This document shows, piece after piece, positions 33,506-43,858 of a stretch of 64,000 nucleotides of DNA (positions are counted from its first letter, which is position 1; every line of letters begins with the position of its first letter). The stretch is from Chlorobiaceae bacterium (GTDB taxonomy: Bacteria; Bacteroidota; Chlorobiia; Chlorobiales; Chlorobiaceae): contig JAAXXY010000004.1 in NCBI GenBank assembly GCA_013334225.1, positions 1 to 64,000 of the forward strand. Reading direction: 5' to 3'. The notes below the pieces were generated by a model. That model ran no database searches and was not told the origin of the DNA. It saw only the letters and a list, made by a program, of their open reading frames with translations. Both the position numbers and the translations under genes were made by a program.

Positions 33506-33995
33506 CAATATACCGTTTTCGTTGCTGAACCGTGGAATAAGCCAGTTCAGGCGTATCAGGGAAAAAATGCCGGAAGAGGCAACGTATCATCCAATCCCCG
33601 TCAAGGAAACGGATTTTACCGCAATGGAAAGTTATTCTCCTTCACTTGAACAGGTTAAGGGCGTTACCGGGAAAAAAAATGTTTCGGCCGGATTGAAAGA
33701 ACTGATCAGCAATGCCCTGGAGCTTGACATCAGCGTGCTGCTTCAGCCGAAATCCTTCATATACCTGCTTGCGGGAACAGGGATTTTTGTTTTCCAGACG
33801 AATAACACACTTACCATCATCAATCTTGCGATGGAGAACGAAAAACTTCGTAATCAGATAGAGATGACATCGAGTGTTATAACCGCGCAGGAGCTGAAAG
33901 TGCATGAATTGCAGAGTATTCATAATATCGCCCGGGATGCTGCGGCTATTGGACTTGCGGAATCAGGCGTTCCGCCCGTAGAGATCAGGAAGTAA
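33495..33995 (+). CDS. FtsL-like division protein (small bitopic membrane protein)
   Basis: The 166-residue protein sits exactly where ftsL stands, between rsmH and ftsI. It has a single membrane helix at about residues 87-110 and a coiled-coil-like segment at about 110-145 (NEKLRNQIEMTSSVITAQELKV). The 85-residue cytoplasmic N-terminus is unusually long for FtsL. The sequence itself does not identify the family, so the name rests on place and layout. The ATG at 33495 has GGAGG 5 bases before it and overlaps rsmH by 11 bases; two upstream ATGs (33468, 33483) are also in frame. Confidence 0.65.
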   Translation: MHADNIPFSLLNRGISQFRRIREKMPEEATYHPIPVKETDFTAMESYSPSLEQVKGVTGKKNVSAGLKELISNALELDISVLLQPKSFIYLLAGTGIFVFQTNNTLTIINLAMENEKLRNQIEMTSSVITAQELKVHELQSIHNIARDAAAIGLAESGVPPVEIRK

Positions 33996-34011
33996 GTGAT
34001 AAACCACAATC

Positions 34012-36036
34012 ATGACTGATCAGCCTGACATAAAAAGATCGGATGAACACGAGTTCGGCAAAAGACTCGGGTTTATCGTTCTGATCTACTTCGTTTTTGT
34101 TGTGGCCCTTGTCGGCAAGCTTCTCAGTATTCAGGTCATCAACGTTAAAAAGTACAAGGAAAAGGCATCCCGGCAATATGAGCGTGTTGTAACCGAAGCG
34201 GCGGACAGAGGGGTTATTCTCGACCGTCATGCGAGGATGCTGGGGGAAAGCATCGAAACGATAACCTTTTATGCAGATCCCGGGCAGGTGAGGAATACGC
34301 TCCGTTTCGACGCTAAAGGTAGTCCGTCAGTTGACAAAAAAAGCGGCAGGCAGATTGCCTTTGACAATTCATCGTATGTTGCAACTCTTTTTTCCAGACA
34401 TTTCGGTGGCGGCAGTGCCGTTTATCTTAAAGAACTGAGGCAGAAGAAGGACGTAGTTGTTCTTGCCAGAAGGGTATCTGCCGCAAAAGCACTGCCGCTC
34501 ATGCAGGAAAAGATTCCCGGAGTATGGCATGAAAAAGAGCTTCAGCGTTACTATCTCAATGTAGCCTCACAGGTGATCGGCCTGACCAACAGCACCAATG
34601 CCGGCAGCAGCGGCCTTGAGCTGCAGCTCGACAGCGATCTCAGAGGCCGCGATGGTACCAGAATATACCAGAGGTCGGCTACAGGAAGGAAGTATCCGGC
34701 TCCGGATGCCCGGCAGTTCGAGGCCATAAGGGGAAACACCGTTCAACTGACGCTTGACGCCGATATGCAAAGTATCGTCGAGGATGAGCTGTCGAAAGCC
34801 GTCCCCAGATTCGATGCGGATGCCGCGTCAAGCATTGTCATGGATGTCCGAAGCGGAGAGATTCTGGCAATGGCCAATTATCCGACTTTCAATCTCAATG
34901 ACAGGACGACATGGAGCCCGGATAAATCCCGGAACCGTGCGGTGACGGACAGTTATGAACCGGGTTCGACCTTCAAGCTGGTCATGGCTGCAGCGGCAAC
35001 GGAGATACTGAAAAGGAAGGCGAATGATGTTGTGTTTGCCAACAATGGAGCCCTGCCGCTCTATAACCTTGTCATCAGGGATCATGAACCTTACGGCAAC
35101 TTGACTTTTCGTGAAGCCATCATGTATTCGAGCAATATCGTTGCAGCCAAGACGGCGATGGAGGTGGGCAGCAGCAGATTTTATACGTATGTGAAAAATT
35201 TCGGGTTCGGACAGAGGACCGGAGTCGGTATGATCGGAGAATCGCCCGGCAGGGTACGACCGCTTGCAAACTGGGATAAAACAACGCTTCCGTGGATGGG
35301 TTACGGTTACCAGGTTATGGCAACCCCGATGCAGACCCTGCAGGCTTATGCGGCAGTAGCGAATGATGGCGAAATGATGAAGCCGTTCATCATAAAGAAG
35401 GTTATCGGCCCGGACGGCAGCGTCCTTCGTGAAAACGTTCCTCAGAAAATCAGGCGTGTGGTTTCAACGGAAACAGCCCGGTATCTCGGGAAAGAATATT
35501 TCAAAGCCGTTGTCGACAGCGGCACGGCCAAAAATGCTTCGGTCCCCGGATTGACTGTAGCGGGCAAAACAGGAACGGCAAGACGCGCCGCCGGAGGATC
35601 GTATGCCAATGCGGTGTATGTCTCATCCTTCGTCGGTTATTTTCCAGTTGAATCTCCCCGATATGCCATAATTGTTATTGTTGAAAATCCGAAAACAGCC
35701 TATTATGCGGCGACCGTAGCTGCACCGGTTTTTTCCAGCATTACATCGAGAATGATGGCGTGCTCGGAAGAAATGCAGAAAAATCTCGCACTCCGTTCTT
35801 CGGAGCAGGAGCTTCTCGATGCCGTCAGGACCGTTTCTGTTCCTGACCTGAGAGGGCTTTCAGGCCGGGAAGTCCAGCGTATGCTGAAGTGGCTCGATCT
35901 GGGCATGGAGTTTACGGGGAGCATTGACGGAAATGTTGTCAGCCAGAGTGTGGCGCCCGGTCAGAAAATTGAGAAGAAAAGTATAGTGAAGGTTGCATTG
36001 GCGATGAATAACAATAATAACAAAAGCCTTTTATGA
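34012..36036 (+). CDS. ftsI: Division-specific penicillin-binding protein (FtsI/SpoVD type) with PASTA domain
   Basis: The 674-residue transpeptidase crosslinks septal peptidoglycan. It has a short cytoplasmic start, one membrane helix, a dimerisation domain (AADRGVILDRHARMLGES) and a transpeptidase domain. The active site is STFK (Ser319, Lys322), with SSN at 373-375 and KTGT at 519-522. A PASTA domain with VPDLRGLSGREV closes the protein. PASTA-bearing division PBPs are typical outside the Proteobacteria. Its last four bases overlap murE. Confidence 0.93.
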   Translation: MTDQPDIKRSDEHEFGKRLGFIVLIYFVFVVALVGKLLSIQVINVKKYKEKASRQYERVVTEAADRGVILDRHARMLGESIETITFYADPGQVRNTLRFDAKGSPSVDKKSGRQIAFDNSSYVATLFSRHFGGGSAVYLKELRQKKDVVVLARRVSAAKALPLMQEKIPGVWHEKELQRYYLNVASQVIGLTNSTNAGSSGLELQLDSDLRGRDGTRIYQRSATGRKYPAPDARQFEAIRGNTVQLTLDADMQSIVEDELSKAVPRFDADAASSIVMDVRSGEILAMANYPTFNLNDRTTWSPDKSRNRAVTDSYEPGSTFKLVMAAAATEILKRKANDVVFANNGALPLYNLVIRDHEPYGNLTFREAIMYSSNIVAAKTAMEVGSSRFYTYVKNFGFGQRTGVGMIGESPGRVRPLANWDKTTLPWMGYGYQVMATPMQTLQAYAAVANDGEMMKPFIIKKVIGPDGSVLRENVPQKIRRVVSTETARYLGKEYFKAVVDSGTAKNASVPGLTVAGKTGTARRAAGGSYANAVYVSSFVGYFPVESPRYAIIVIVENPKTAYYAATVAAPVFSSITSRMMACSEEMQKNLALRSSEQELLDAVRTVSVPDLRGLSGREVQRMLKWLDLGMEFTGSIDGNVVSQSVAPGQKIEKKSIVKVALAMNNNNNKSLL

Positions 36037-37610
36037 CATCCGGGACATTCATCAATTCCGGCCATGAGGTTTCATTGAAGGCGCTGGTCGAAGCAATCGA
36101 ACATCTTGCTGTTGCCGGCAGTATTTCAGATCAGGCAATTGTCCGCAAGGTTACCTGTGATTCACGGGAGATTGTCGCAGGGGCTGTGTTCGTAGCGATC
36201 AAAGGATACAGTGCCGACGGGCATCGTTTCATAGGAAATGCCGTCGAATGCGGAGCTGTCGCCGTAATTTGCGAAGAGTTTCCGGCTGATAAACCCGGAA
36301 ATTGCTTTTTTATAAAAGTTGCCAATGCACGGAAAGCCCTCGCAGAAGCTGCAAGGATTTTCTACGGCAAAGCCTCGGACAGACTGCTTGTCATCGGTGT
36401 TACCGGTACCAACGGAAAAACCACGACGTCCCGGCTCATCACCTCGATGCTCAATGCAAACGGCATTCCTGCCGGGTACATCGGGACCAACCTCTGCAGG
36501 ATCGGTGATCGGGATATCGTACTCGACCGGACAACGCCCGAAGCTGACCTTCTGCACTCCCTGTTTGCACGGATGCTCGATGAAGGATGCAAGGCTGTCG
36601 TTATGGAGGTATCCTCCCATGCACTGATGCTCTGGCGTGTCTTCGGAATAAGGTTCCATGCGGCAGTTTTCACAAACCTTACCATGGAGCACCTTGATTT
36701 TCACGAGACCATGCAGGAATATGCAGCTGCCAAACAGCTTCTGTTCGAACAGCTTTCTCCGGGAGGATTTGCCGTATTCAATATCGACGATCCGTATGCC
36801 GGGCAGATGATGTCGAAGGTTTCGCCAGAAAGCAGATTTTGCTGCACAGTGATGCACGGAAACAGTGATCGGGAATTTCAGTGCAACCGTTTTTTCAGTG
36901 CGGAAGTATATCGGAGCTCCATCGATTCGAACTTTGTCGACATGCATTTTCCCGATACCCGTGTTTCTCTGGAGGTTCATCTGCCAGGGAGCTACAATGT
37001 CATGAACGTTCTTGAAGCAGCCGCCATCGGATATGGTCTGGGGCTTGATCCTCAAGCTGTTTCCGGAGCCCTTGCATCTGTTTCTTCAGTAGAGGGACGC
37101 ATGGAGAGAATAGGTGAAGCGGGAACAGGTTACAATGTTTTTGTCGATTATGCCCATACACCGGATGCACTGCAGAAAGCGCTTGAAACGCTCCGGCGGT
37201 TGAAATCCGTAGGTTCTCGGCTTTTTGTGGTTTTTGGTTGCGGAGGGGACAGGGATAGATCGAAACGTCCTGAAATGGGCCGTATTGCATCGGAAACTGC
37301 CGACAAGGTTATACTGACATCGGATAACCCGAGAAGTGAGGATCCCGATGTCATACTTGATGAAATAGAAAGAGGCATCACCGGCGGCAGCCATATCAGG
37401 ATCAACGACCGCAGGGAAGCTCTTGTAAAAGTCTTGTCGCTGCTTCAGGAGGGAGATATTCTTCTTGTCGCAGGGAAAGGGCATGAAAAATACCAGGAAA
37501 TCAAAGGCCGCAAAGAGTATTTTTCAGACCAGGAAATTTTAAGAAATACTATGAGTAATATGAACATGCGGCAGCACCATCCAGGTTCTGCCCTGAAGGA
37601 GAAAACGTGA
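36033..37610 (+). CDS. murE: UDP-MurNAc-tripeptide synthetase MurE (meso-DAP type)
   Basis: The 525-residue ligase adds the third amino acid to the peptidoglycan precursor. It shows the ATP-binding GVTGTNGKTTTSRL, DYAHTPDALQKAL and the substrate loop DNPRSEDP. The DNPR motif is the known signature of enzymes that add meso-diaminopimelate. ATGA overlap with ftsI and GTGA overlap with murF suggest coupled translation. Confidence 0.95.
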   Translation: MTSGTFINSGHEVSLKALVEAIEHLAVAGSISDQAIVRKVTCDSREIVAGAVFVAIKGYSADGHRFIGNAVECGAVAVICEEFPADKPGNCFFIKVANARKALAEAARIFYGKASDRLLVIGVTGTNGKTTTSRLITSMLNANGIPAGYIGTNLCRIGDRDIVLDRTTPEADLLHSLFARMLDEGCKAVVMEVSSHALMLWRVFGIRFHAAVFTNLTMEHLDFHETMQEYAAAKQLLFEQLSPGGFAVFNIDDPYAGQMMSKVSPESRFCCTVMHGNSDREFQCNRFFSAEVYRSSIDSNFVDMHFPDTRVSLEVHLPGSYNVMNVLEAAAIGYGLGLDPQAVSGALASVSSVEGRMERIGEAGTGYNVFVDYAHTPDALQKALETLRRLKSVGSRLFVVFGCGGDRDRSKRPEMGRIASETADKVILTSDNPRSEDPDVILDEIERGITGGSHIRINDRREALVKVLSLLQEGDILLVAGKGHEKYQEIKGRKEYFSDQEILRNTMSNMNMRQHHPGSALKEKT

Positions 37611-39031
37611 AAGGTGTGCTGACTTTGACCGATCTCGGAACATCAGGAAATGTTGTGACGGCCCGGGCAGGTAGGGTTTCCGAAACGATCGTTGATCCGG
37701 TCGTGGTGATTGATTCGAGGCTCGTCAGGGGCGGAGAGATTTTTATTGCCCTGAAGGGAGAAAGGACCGATGGACATATGTTTATCGATGACGTTTTCTC
37801 AAAAGGAGCCGCTTGGGCAATGGTCAACCGCGAATGGTACGCTGAAGCAGGATTCCCCGAACCACCTGAAGGAAAAGGCTTCATCGTTACAGAGGATACG
37901 GTTGAGGGTCTGCAGCATTTATCGGCGCTTTTTCGCAGAACGTTTTCCATTCCTGTTGTCGCAGTGGGGGGCAGTAACGGGAAAACGACGACCAAGGAAA
38001 TGGTTGCTTCCGTACTCAGAACCGGGTTTACTGTCCACATGAGCCGGGGGAACATGAATAACCACCTCGGCGTACCGCTCACTCTTCTGCAGCTCAGGCA
38101 GGATACCGGCATCGCAGTCATTGAAATGGGAATCAATCATCCGGGAGAGATGCTGCAGCTTGCAGATATAGCCCGGCCAACTCATGGACTGCTGACCAAT
38201 ATCGGTCACGAACACCTTGAATTTTTACATGATCTTGACGGTGTTGCTGAAGAAGAGACATCACTATTCCGTTACCTTTTTCAGAACGGAGGCACGATTT
38301 TCGTCAATGACGACGATCCTCGCCTCAAAGCGGCAGGGACCGGATTGCCAGGCCATATTGCCTATGGACTTGAGGATGGCTCCGGGCATATCTGTTCTGC
38401 AACGGAAATTACGGTAGAGCCTTCAGGCATGGTTTCTTTCCTCTTATGTTCCGGAACCTGTTCCGAAAAGGTTTCTCTGAATTTCACCGGGAAGCACAAT
38501 GTTATCAATGCGGTTGCCGCAGCGGCAGTCGGAACGTATTTCGGTCTTTCCCTTCCTGAAATCAGACGGGGTCTTGAAAATCTTGTACCTTTGTCCGGCT
38601 GGAAAAGGCTCGAGGTTATTGAAGCTGACGGCCTCAAGATCATCAATGACACCTACAATGCAAATTCGGATTCGATGCGCCTGGCGATCGATACGCTTTG
38701 CGACATGCCCTGCAGCGGGAAAAGGGTTGCCGTTCTTGCCGACATGCTTGAACTTGGTGCAGCGGGTGATGTTGAACATGAAACTATTGGCAGGTATATT
38801 CAGCAGCGTTCCCTGGACAGCCTTTTCACTTTCGGGGAAAAAGCCCGGCTTTATTGTTCTGAAGAGTCCCTGAGATGCCGCGGGCATTTCGACAGCCGTG
38901 AAAAATTGCTTGAAGCCCTTGTTTCCGGACTGAGTTCAGGCGATGTCGTTCTTTTCAAGGGATCGAGAGGAATGAAGCTGGAAGAAGTTGTCGAAAGGCT
39001 CGTAAAAGAAAGAGAAACAGTAACAGGTTAA
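37607..39031 (+). CDS. murF: UDP-MurNAc-pentapeptide synthetase MurF
   Basis: The 474-residue ligase attaches D-Ala-D-Ala to the UDP-MurNAc-tripeptide. It has GGSNGKTTTKEM, then EMGINHPGEM and NDTYNANSDSM, all typical of MurF. It starts with GTG overlapping the murE stop. Length fits the family. Confidence 0.94.
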   Translation: MKGVLTLTDLGTSGNVVTARAGRVSETIVDPVVVIDSRLVRGGEIFIALKGERTDGHMFIDDVFSKGAAWAMVNREWYAEAGFPEPPEGKGFIVTEDTVEGLQHLSALFRRTFSIPVVAVGGSNGKTTTKEMVASVLRTGFTVHMSRGNMNNHLGVPLTLLQLRQDTGIAVIEMGINHPGEMLQLADIARPTHGLLTNIGHEHLEFLHDLDGVAEEETSLFRYLFQNGGTIFVNDDDPRLKAAGTGLPGHIAYGLEDGSGHICSATEITVEPSGMVSFLLCSGTCSEKVSLNFTGKHNVINAVAAAAVGTYFGLSLPEIRRGLENLVPLSGWKRLEVIEADGLKIINDTYNANSDSMRLAIDTLCDMPCSGKRVAVLADMLELGAAGDVEHETIGRYIQQRSLDSLFTFGEKARLYCSEESLRCRGHFDSREKLLEALVSGLSSGDVVLFKGSRGMKLEEVVERLVKERETVTG

Positions 39032-39046
39032 TTCATACCAGAGAGA

Positions 39047-40153
39047 ATGCTTTATTATCTCCTGAAATATATAAACAATGTGTTTGCCCCGCCGGGGTTT
39101 GGTGTTGTCGAGTACCTCACGTTCAGAATAAGCGCAGCCTCGATTACGGCACTGCTCATAACTCTGCTTGCCGGACCGGGATTTATCGGGTACCTCAGAT
39201 CCCGTTTTATCGAACCGATCAAGGAGGAGGCTCCGCCCGAGCATAAAAAGAAAAAGTCCCTGCCGACCATGGGCGGGCTCATGATCATCATTTCGTTCGA
39301 AATATCCGTGCTGTTATGGTCAAAATTCAATGATCCGCATGTGTGGCTTATCATGCTCGCGGTATTCTGGATGGGATGTATCGGCTTTATCGATGACTAC
39401 AGCAAGGTCGTCATGAAAATCAAGGGCGGGTTGTCCGCAAGGTACAAGCTTGCAGGACAGGTTTCCCTCGGACTGATCGTCGGTGTTTACACCTGGTATG
39501 ATCCGTCATTTTCAGTGCTTCGTTCCGAAACGGTGGTACCGTTTTTCAAGCATCTCGTTTTCGATTACGGTTATCTGTATATCCCGATCGTGATTTTCAT
39601 CATTACGGCAGTTTCAAATGCAGTCAACCTCACGGATGGTCTTGACGGGCTCGCTTCCGGAACGTCCGCGATTGCAGTATTCGGGCTCGGAGGCTTTGCC
39701 TACCTTGCCGGTAATGTGGTATATGCGACATACCTCAATATCCCTTTCATTTCAGGCGGAGGTGAGATTGCGGTTGTCTGTATGGCCCTTGTCATGTCCT
39801 GTGTGGGCTTTCTGTGGTTCAACACGAACCCTGCCGAGATAATCATGGGCGACACCGGTTCGCTCGCCATAGGCAGTGCGATTGCCGTTATCGCTATTCT
39901 TATCAAGCAGGAGCTGCTCCTGCCCGTCATGGCGGGTGTTTTTGTCCTCGAAACACTTTCAGTTTCCCTGCAGGTGCTGTACTTCAAATTTACCAGAATG
40001 AGATATGGCCAGGGAAGGAGAATATTTCTCATGGCCCCTCTCCATCATCATTTCCAGCTGAAAGGATGGCCTGAACAGAAAATTGTGATCAGGTTCTGGA
40101 TCATGGCTATCCTGTTCCTGCTGACGAGCCTCATGACCCTTAAACTCAGATAA
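39047..40153 (+). CDS. mraY: Phospho-MurNAc-pentapeptide transferase MraY
   Basis: The 368-residue protein has about ten membrane helices. It forms lipid I from UDP-MurNAc-pentapeptide and undecaprenyl phosphate. Signatures are [18 protein letters not shown] with the catalytic aspartates, [19 protein letters not shown] and, late, [12 protein letters not shown]. It follows murF by 15 bases. Confidence 0.96.
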   Translation: MLYYLLKYINNVFAPPGFGVVEYLTFRISAASITALLITLLAGPGFIGYLRSRFIEPIKEEAPPEHKKKKSLPTMGGLMIIISFEISVLLWSKFNDPHVWLIMLAVFWMGCIGFIDDYSKVVMKIKGGLSARYKLAGQVSLGLIVGVYTWYDPSFSVLRSETVVPFFKHLVFDYGYLYIPIVIFIITAVSNAVNLTDGLDGLASGTSAIAVFGLGGFAYLAGNVVYATYLNIPFISGGGEIAVVCMALVMSCVGFLWFNTNPAEIIMGDTGSLAIGSAIAVIAILIKQELLLPVMAGVFVLETLSVSLQVLYFKFTRMRYGQGRRIFLMAPLHHHFQLKGWPEQKIVIRFWIMAILFLLTSLMTLKLR

Positions 40154-40160
40154 CGGGCCT

Positions 40161-41558
40161 ATGAACGTATCAGGAAAAAGGGTAACGGTACTGGGTGCCG
40201 GAAAAAGCGGCATTGCAGCGGCGGAACTGCTTCTGATCAAGGGAGCGGAGGTGCTTGTAAGCGAACTTGGAAAGATAGACGAAGCCGGAAGGTTATCACT
40301 TCATGAAAAGCGGATTCCTTACGAAGAGAACGATCATTCAGAAAAAGTGTATGATGCGGATTTCTGTGTAGTCAGTCCGGGTATTCCTCCCTCTGCACCG
40401 GTCATAAAAAATATGCAGGCGAGGGGTATCGGGCTTTTCAGTGAAATTGAAATCGCAAGCCTTTACTGCAGGGCAAGAATTGTCGGTATTACCGGAACGG
40501 ACGGAAAAACAACAACATCGACACTTGTGCACCGTATCTGCGAGGCCGATGGCGAGCGGAGCGGGTACCGTTCATATTGCGTCGGCAATATCGGTGTTCC
40601 ATTTTCTTCTAAAGTGCTTGAAATGACTTCACGCGACATTGCCGTCGTGGAGCTGAGCAGCTACCAGCTGGAACGGTGCTTTTCATTCAGGCCGGATGTG
40701 GCGGTGATTACCAATATCACACCTGATCATCTTGACCGTTATGAAGGAGACATCCGCCGTTATGCCCAGGCGAAGTACCGGATATATGCAAACCAGGGAC
40801 CGGATGATACGCTTGTCTTCAACGCAGATGACCCTATGCTGAGGGAGCAATTTACGGACATGAGAAGCAATTATCCTTTCAGGGTCACACCTTTCGGCAT
40901 CGATTGCCGTCCTGAAGGTATGATGGGGCATTCCTTTGTATTTCTCGACAAAGACTCAATATCCGTGCAGAGCGAAAGCGGAAACGAGAGGATTATCGAG
41001 ACAGGGGAATTTCTCAAGAACAGTTTCAGGGGAAGACATAATATCTATAATGTGCTTGCCGCGGTAGCTGTATCGAAGGCATTGTCCATCGATAATGGAG
41101 CACTCCGTTCCACACTGAGGGAGTTCACGGGGGTTGAGCACCGACAGGAATTCGTAGCGACGGTAGACGGAACAGGCTGGGTAAACGATTCTAAAGCAAC
41201 AAACCTCAATGCCATGCGTCAGGCCCTCGAGGCGCAGTCCGGTCGGGTGGTTCTCATTGCCGGCGGAAGGGACAAGGGAAATGATTATTCCTCGATTGCC
41301 GGGCTTGTCGGCCGGAAAGTTTCCCTTCTTGTCGCTATTGGAGAATCGAAAGAAAAGATCGTAACTGCTTTCCGGGGTATTGTCGATGTGAAAACGGCCG
41401 AGACCCTTGAAGATGCGGTATCGATATCCCGCGAAGCTGCGGAATCGGGACAAACCGTCCTTTTTTCTCCGGGTTGTTCGAGCTTCGACATGTTCGAAAA
41501 TTTCGAGGACCGTGGCAGGCAGTTTAAACAATGCGTTCAACACTTACAGCCATGCTGA
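40161..41558 (+). CDS. murD: UDP-MurNAc-L-alanine:D-glutamate ligase MurD
   Basis: The 465-residue ligase adds D-Glu. It has a nucleotide-binding start (VTVLGAGKSGIAAAELL), ATP motif GITGTDGKTTTSTLV, ELSSYQLE and a substrate segment NDSKATNLNA. It starts 7 bases after mraY. ftsW begins inside its last codons. Confidence 0.94.
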   Translation: MNVSGKRVTVLGAGKSGIAAAELLLIKGAEVLVSELGKIDEAGRLSLHEKRIPYEENDHSEKVYDADFCVVSPGIPPSAPVIKNMQARGIGLFSEIEIASLYCRARIVGITGTDGKTTTSTLVHRICEADGERSGYRSYCVGNIGVPFSSKVLEMTSRDIAVVELSSYQLERCFSFRPDVAVITNITPDHLDRYEGDIRRYAQAKYRIYANQGPDDTLVFNADDPMLREQFTDMRSNYPFRVTPFGIDCRPEGMMGHSFVFLDKDSISVQSESGNERIIETGEFLKNSFRGRHNIYNVLAAVAVSKALSIDNGALRSTLREFTGVEHRQEFVATVDGTGWVNDSKATNLNAMRQALEAQSGRVVLIAGGRDKGNDYSSIAGLVGRKVSLLVAIGESKEKIVTAFRGIVDVKTAETLEDAVSISREAAESGQTVLFSPGCSSFDMFENFEDRGRQFKQCVQHLQPC

Positions 41559-42751
41559 ATAACGGAACCATTTCGGGCACTGCGGGAACTGCCGTCAGTG
41601 AAGAACTTTCCGTTCAAACGAGGGGAGAAAGTTTTGCCGGGAAACTGTTGCTGTTCATAATCACAGTGCTCATGTGTGTCGGTATTGCAATTGTTTACAG
41701 CAGTGGAGCCGGATGGGCTGAAAACAAGTATTCCAGCCCGGAATATTTTTTATGGCGCCAGCTTGCTTTTTCGGTACTTGGTATTCTGACCGTCATGTTC
41801 GTAGCGCAGATCGACTACCATGTTTTCTGGAAAACAAGCAAGATCCTGCTTTTTGCCAGTATCCTGCTCCTGACCCTTCTTCTGGTCTTGAAAGCCGTTC
41901 ATATTATTTCGGGAGCGGCCCGTTGGATAGGGTTTGGTCCAATGAAGTTCCAGGTTTCGGATTTTGCCAAATATGCCCTGATCTTTCATTTCTCGAGGCT
42001 TATCAGTGAAAAGCAATCCTACATCAGGGATCTGAACAATTCCTATTATCCGCTGCTTACCCTGCTGATAACGGTTGTCACACTGGTAGCGCTGGAACCG
42101 AACTTCAGTACGGCATCCCTCATTGCCATCGTTGGTTTCATGCTGATGTTCATCGGCGGGATCAGAATCCGGCATCTCCTCGCAACGTTTTCGCTTCTCA
42201 TTCCTATCGCTGTTGTATATGCAAAATCAGCGCCCTACCGCCAGGCTCGCCTTATCTCTTTTTTCAGCGGCGACGAGAAATCACTGAACTACCAGGTTGC
42301 ACAGGCACTGCTTGGTCTCGGAAACGGTGGATTGCTCGGTCTTGGTATCGGGGCAAGCAAGCAGAGGGAACTCTATCTGCCGCTTTCCTACAACGATTTT
42401 GTTTTCGTCGTCATCGGTGAAGAGTACGGCTTCATCGGAGCGGTTATCGTTATCGCCCTGTTTATAGGATTTTTTATCTGCGGCCTTATCATAGCCAAAC
42501 ATGCAGCGGACAATTTCGGTAAATATGTTGCTTCCGGTATCACGATCGCCATCACGCTTTTTGCTTTTATCAATATCGCAGTCGCTTGCCATCTGATCCC
42601 GACCACAGGAGTAGCTCTTCCGTTTATCAGTTACGGAGGCACGGCACTGATTTTCAACTCTCTCGGGGCCGGTATTCTCCTGAGCATTTCACGTCACAAG
42701 AAACGGATTCAGGCCAGAAGCGCCCTGCCTGCTCAAGGGATTGTCACATGA
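41531..42751 (+). CDS. ftsW: Lipid II polymerase / division protein FtsW
   Basis: The 406-residue protein has ten membrane helices and the SEDS-family pattern (YSSGAGWAE..., [58 protein letters not shown]). It polymerises glycan strands with FtsI at the septum. The start is uncertain between 41531 and 41552; neither has a strong ribosome site. The gene overlaps murD at its start and murG by 4 bases. Confidence 0.92.
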   Translation: MRSTLTAMLNNGTISGTAGTAVSEELSVQTRGESFAGKLLLFIITVLMCVGIAIVYSSGAGWAENKYSSPEYFLWRQLAFSVLGILTVMFVAQIDYHVFWKTSKILLFASILLLTLLLVLKAVHIISGAARWIGFGPMKFQVSDFAKYALIFHFSRLISEKQSYIRDLNNSYYPLLTLLITVVTLVALEPNFSTASLIAIVGFMLMFIGGIRIRHLLATFSLLIPIAVVYAKSAPYRQARLISFFSGDEKSLNYQVAQALLGLGNGGLLGLGIGASKQRELYLPLSYNDFVFVVIGEEYGFIGAVIVIALFIGFFICGLIIAKHAADNFGKYVASGITIAITLFAFINIAVACHLIPTTGVALPFISYGGTALIFNSLGAGILLSISRHKKRIQARSALPAQGIVT

Positions 42752-43845
42752 AGGTGCTTTTCGCAGGCGGTGGAACCGGCGGTCATTTGTACCCCGGAGT
42801 AGCGATGGCTCAGGAGCTTGGCAAGCTGGTTCCCGGAGTGTCGATTTCATTCGCCGGGACAAATTCGGGAATTGAAGCGACCGAGGTGCCGCGGCTTGGT
42901 TACCGGCTGCATCTTATTCCGGTCAGAGGATTGAAAAGAGGACGCTCGATCTCAGATATTCTTGCCAATGTCCCGGTACTGTTCGACTTCGGTGCTGCGC
43001 TGGGCAAGGCCTTTGCACTTGTCGCAAGGGAAAAACCCGATGTGGTTGTAGGTACCGGCGGGTTTGTCAGTGCGCCTCTGCTTTTCGCGGCACAACTCAT
43101 GGGGAAGAAAACGTTGATTCAGGAGCAGAATGCATTTCCCGGTGTAACGACGAAACTGCTGTCCCGTATGGCAAGCGAAGTGCATCTCTCTTTTGAAGAA
43201 GCCCGCCGTTTTCTTGCAAAATCCGAAAGGGTTTTCGTATCCGGCAACCCTGTCCGTTCCTTTGAAACGCTATCTCCATCGAGAGCAAGGGCGCACTTCG
43301 GCCTCCATGAGGAACTTCCCACCCTGCTCGTTTTCGGCGGGAGTCTCGGTGCCCGTTCGATCAACAATGCCGTGCTTTCGATGCTTGCCTCAGTTACAGC
43401 ATCGGCAAACCTTGTCTGGCAGACAGGCAAGCTTGATTATGAACGTATAAAAAGCCAGATTGCACCCTCACCCCGTCTCTGGGTTGCTCCATATATCGAA
43501 GATATGGGAAGCGCATACAGCGCAGCAGATCTTGTGCTGTGCCGGGCCGGGGCGTCAACAATCTCCGAGTTGACAAATCTTGGAAAAGCATCGGTACTGG
43601 TGCCGTTTCCACATGCGACCGGTGATCATCAGCGCCATAATGCAGAAGCGCTTGCCGGAAACGGAGCGGCGCTAGTTATAGAAGACAGGAAACTCGGGGA
43701 AACGGGTTCCGGGGGAAAAATACTTGCATTGCTGAATGATAAAGCGAAGCTGGAAGCTATGGGCCAGGCTTCTCATAAACTCGCATATCCCGATGCGGCA
43801 CATAAGCTTGCCCTCAGGATTATCGCACTTGCGAAAAAAAATTAA
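42748..43845 (+). CDS. murG: UDP-GlcNAc:lipid I N-acetylglucosaminyltransferase MurG
   Basis: The 365-residue membrane-associated enzyme forms lipid II. It begins [21 protein letters not shown]. Further signatures are [41 protein letters not shown] and [11 protein letters not shown], with [14 protein letters not shown] in the donor site. ATGA overlap with ftsW. Confidence 0.96.
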   Translation: MKVLFAGGGTGGHLYPGVAMAQELGKLVPGVSISFAGTNSGIEATEVPRLGYRLHLIPVRGLKRGRSISDILANVPVLFDFGAALGKAFALVAREKPDVVVGTGGFVSAPLLFAAQLMGKKTLIQEQNAFPGVTTKLLSRMASEVHLSFEEARRFLAKSERVFVSGNPVRSFETLSPSRARAHFGLHEELPTLLVFGGSLGARSINNAVLSMLASVTASANLVWQTGKLDYERIKSQIAPSPRLWVAPYIEDMGSAYSAADLVLCRAGASTISELTNLGKASVLVPFPHATGDHQRHNAEALAGNGAALVIEDRKLGETGSGGKILALLNDKAKLEAMGQASHKLAYPDAAHKLALRIIALAKKN

Positions 43846-43858
43846 AAAAGAGTTTTTC

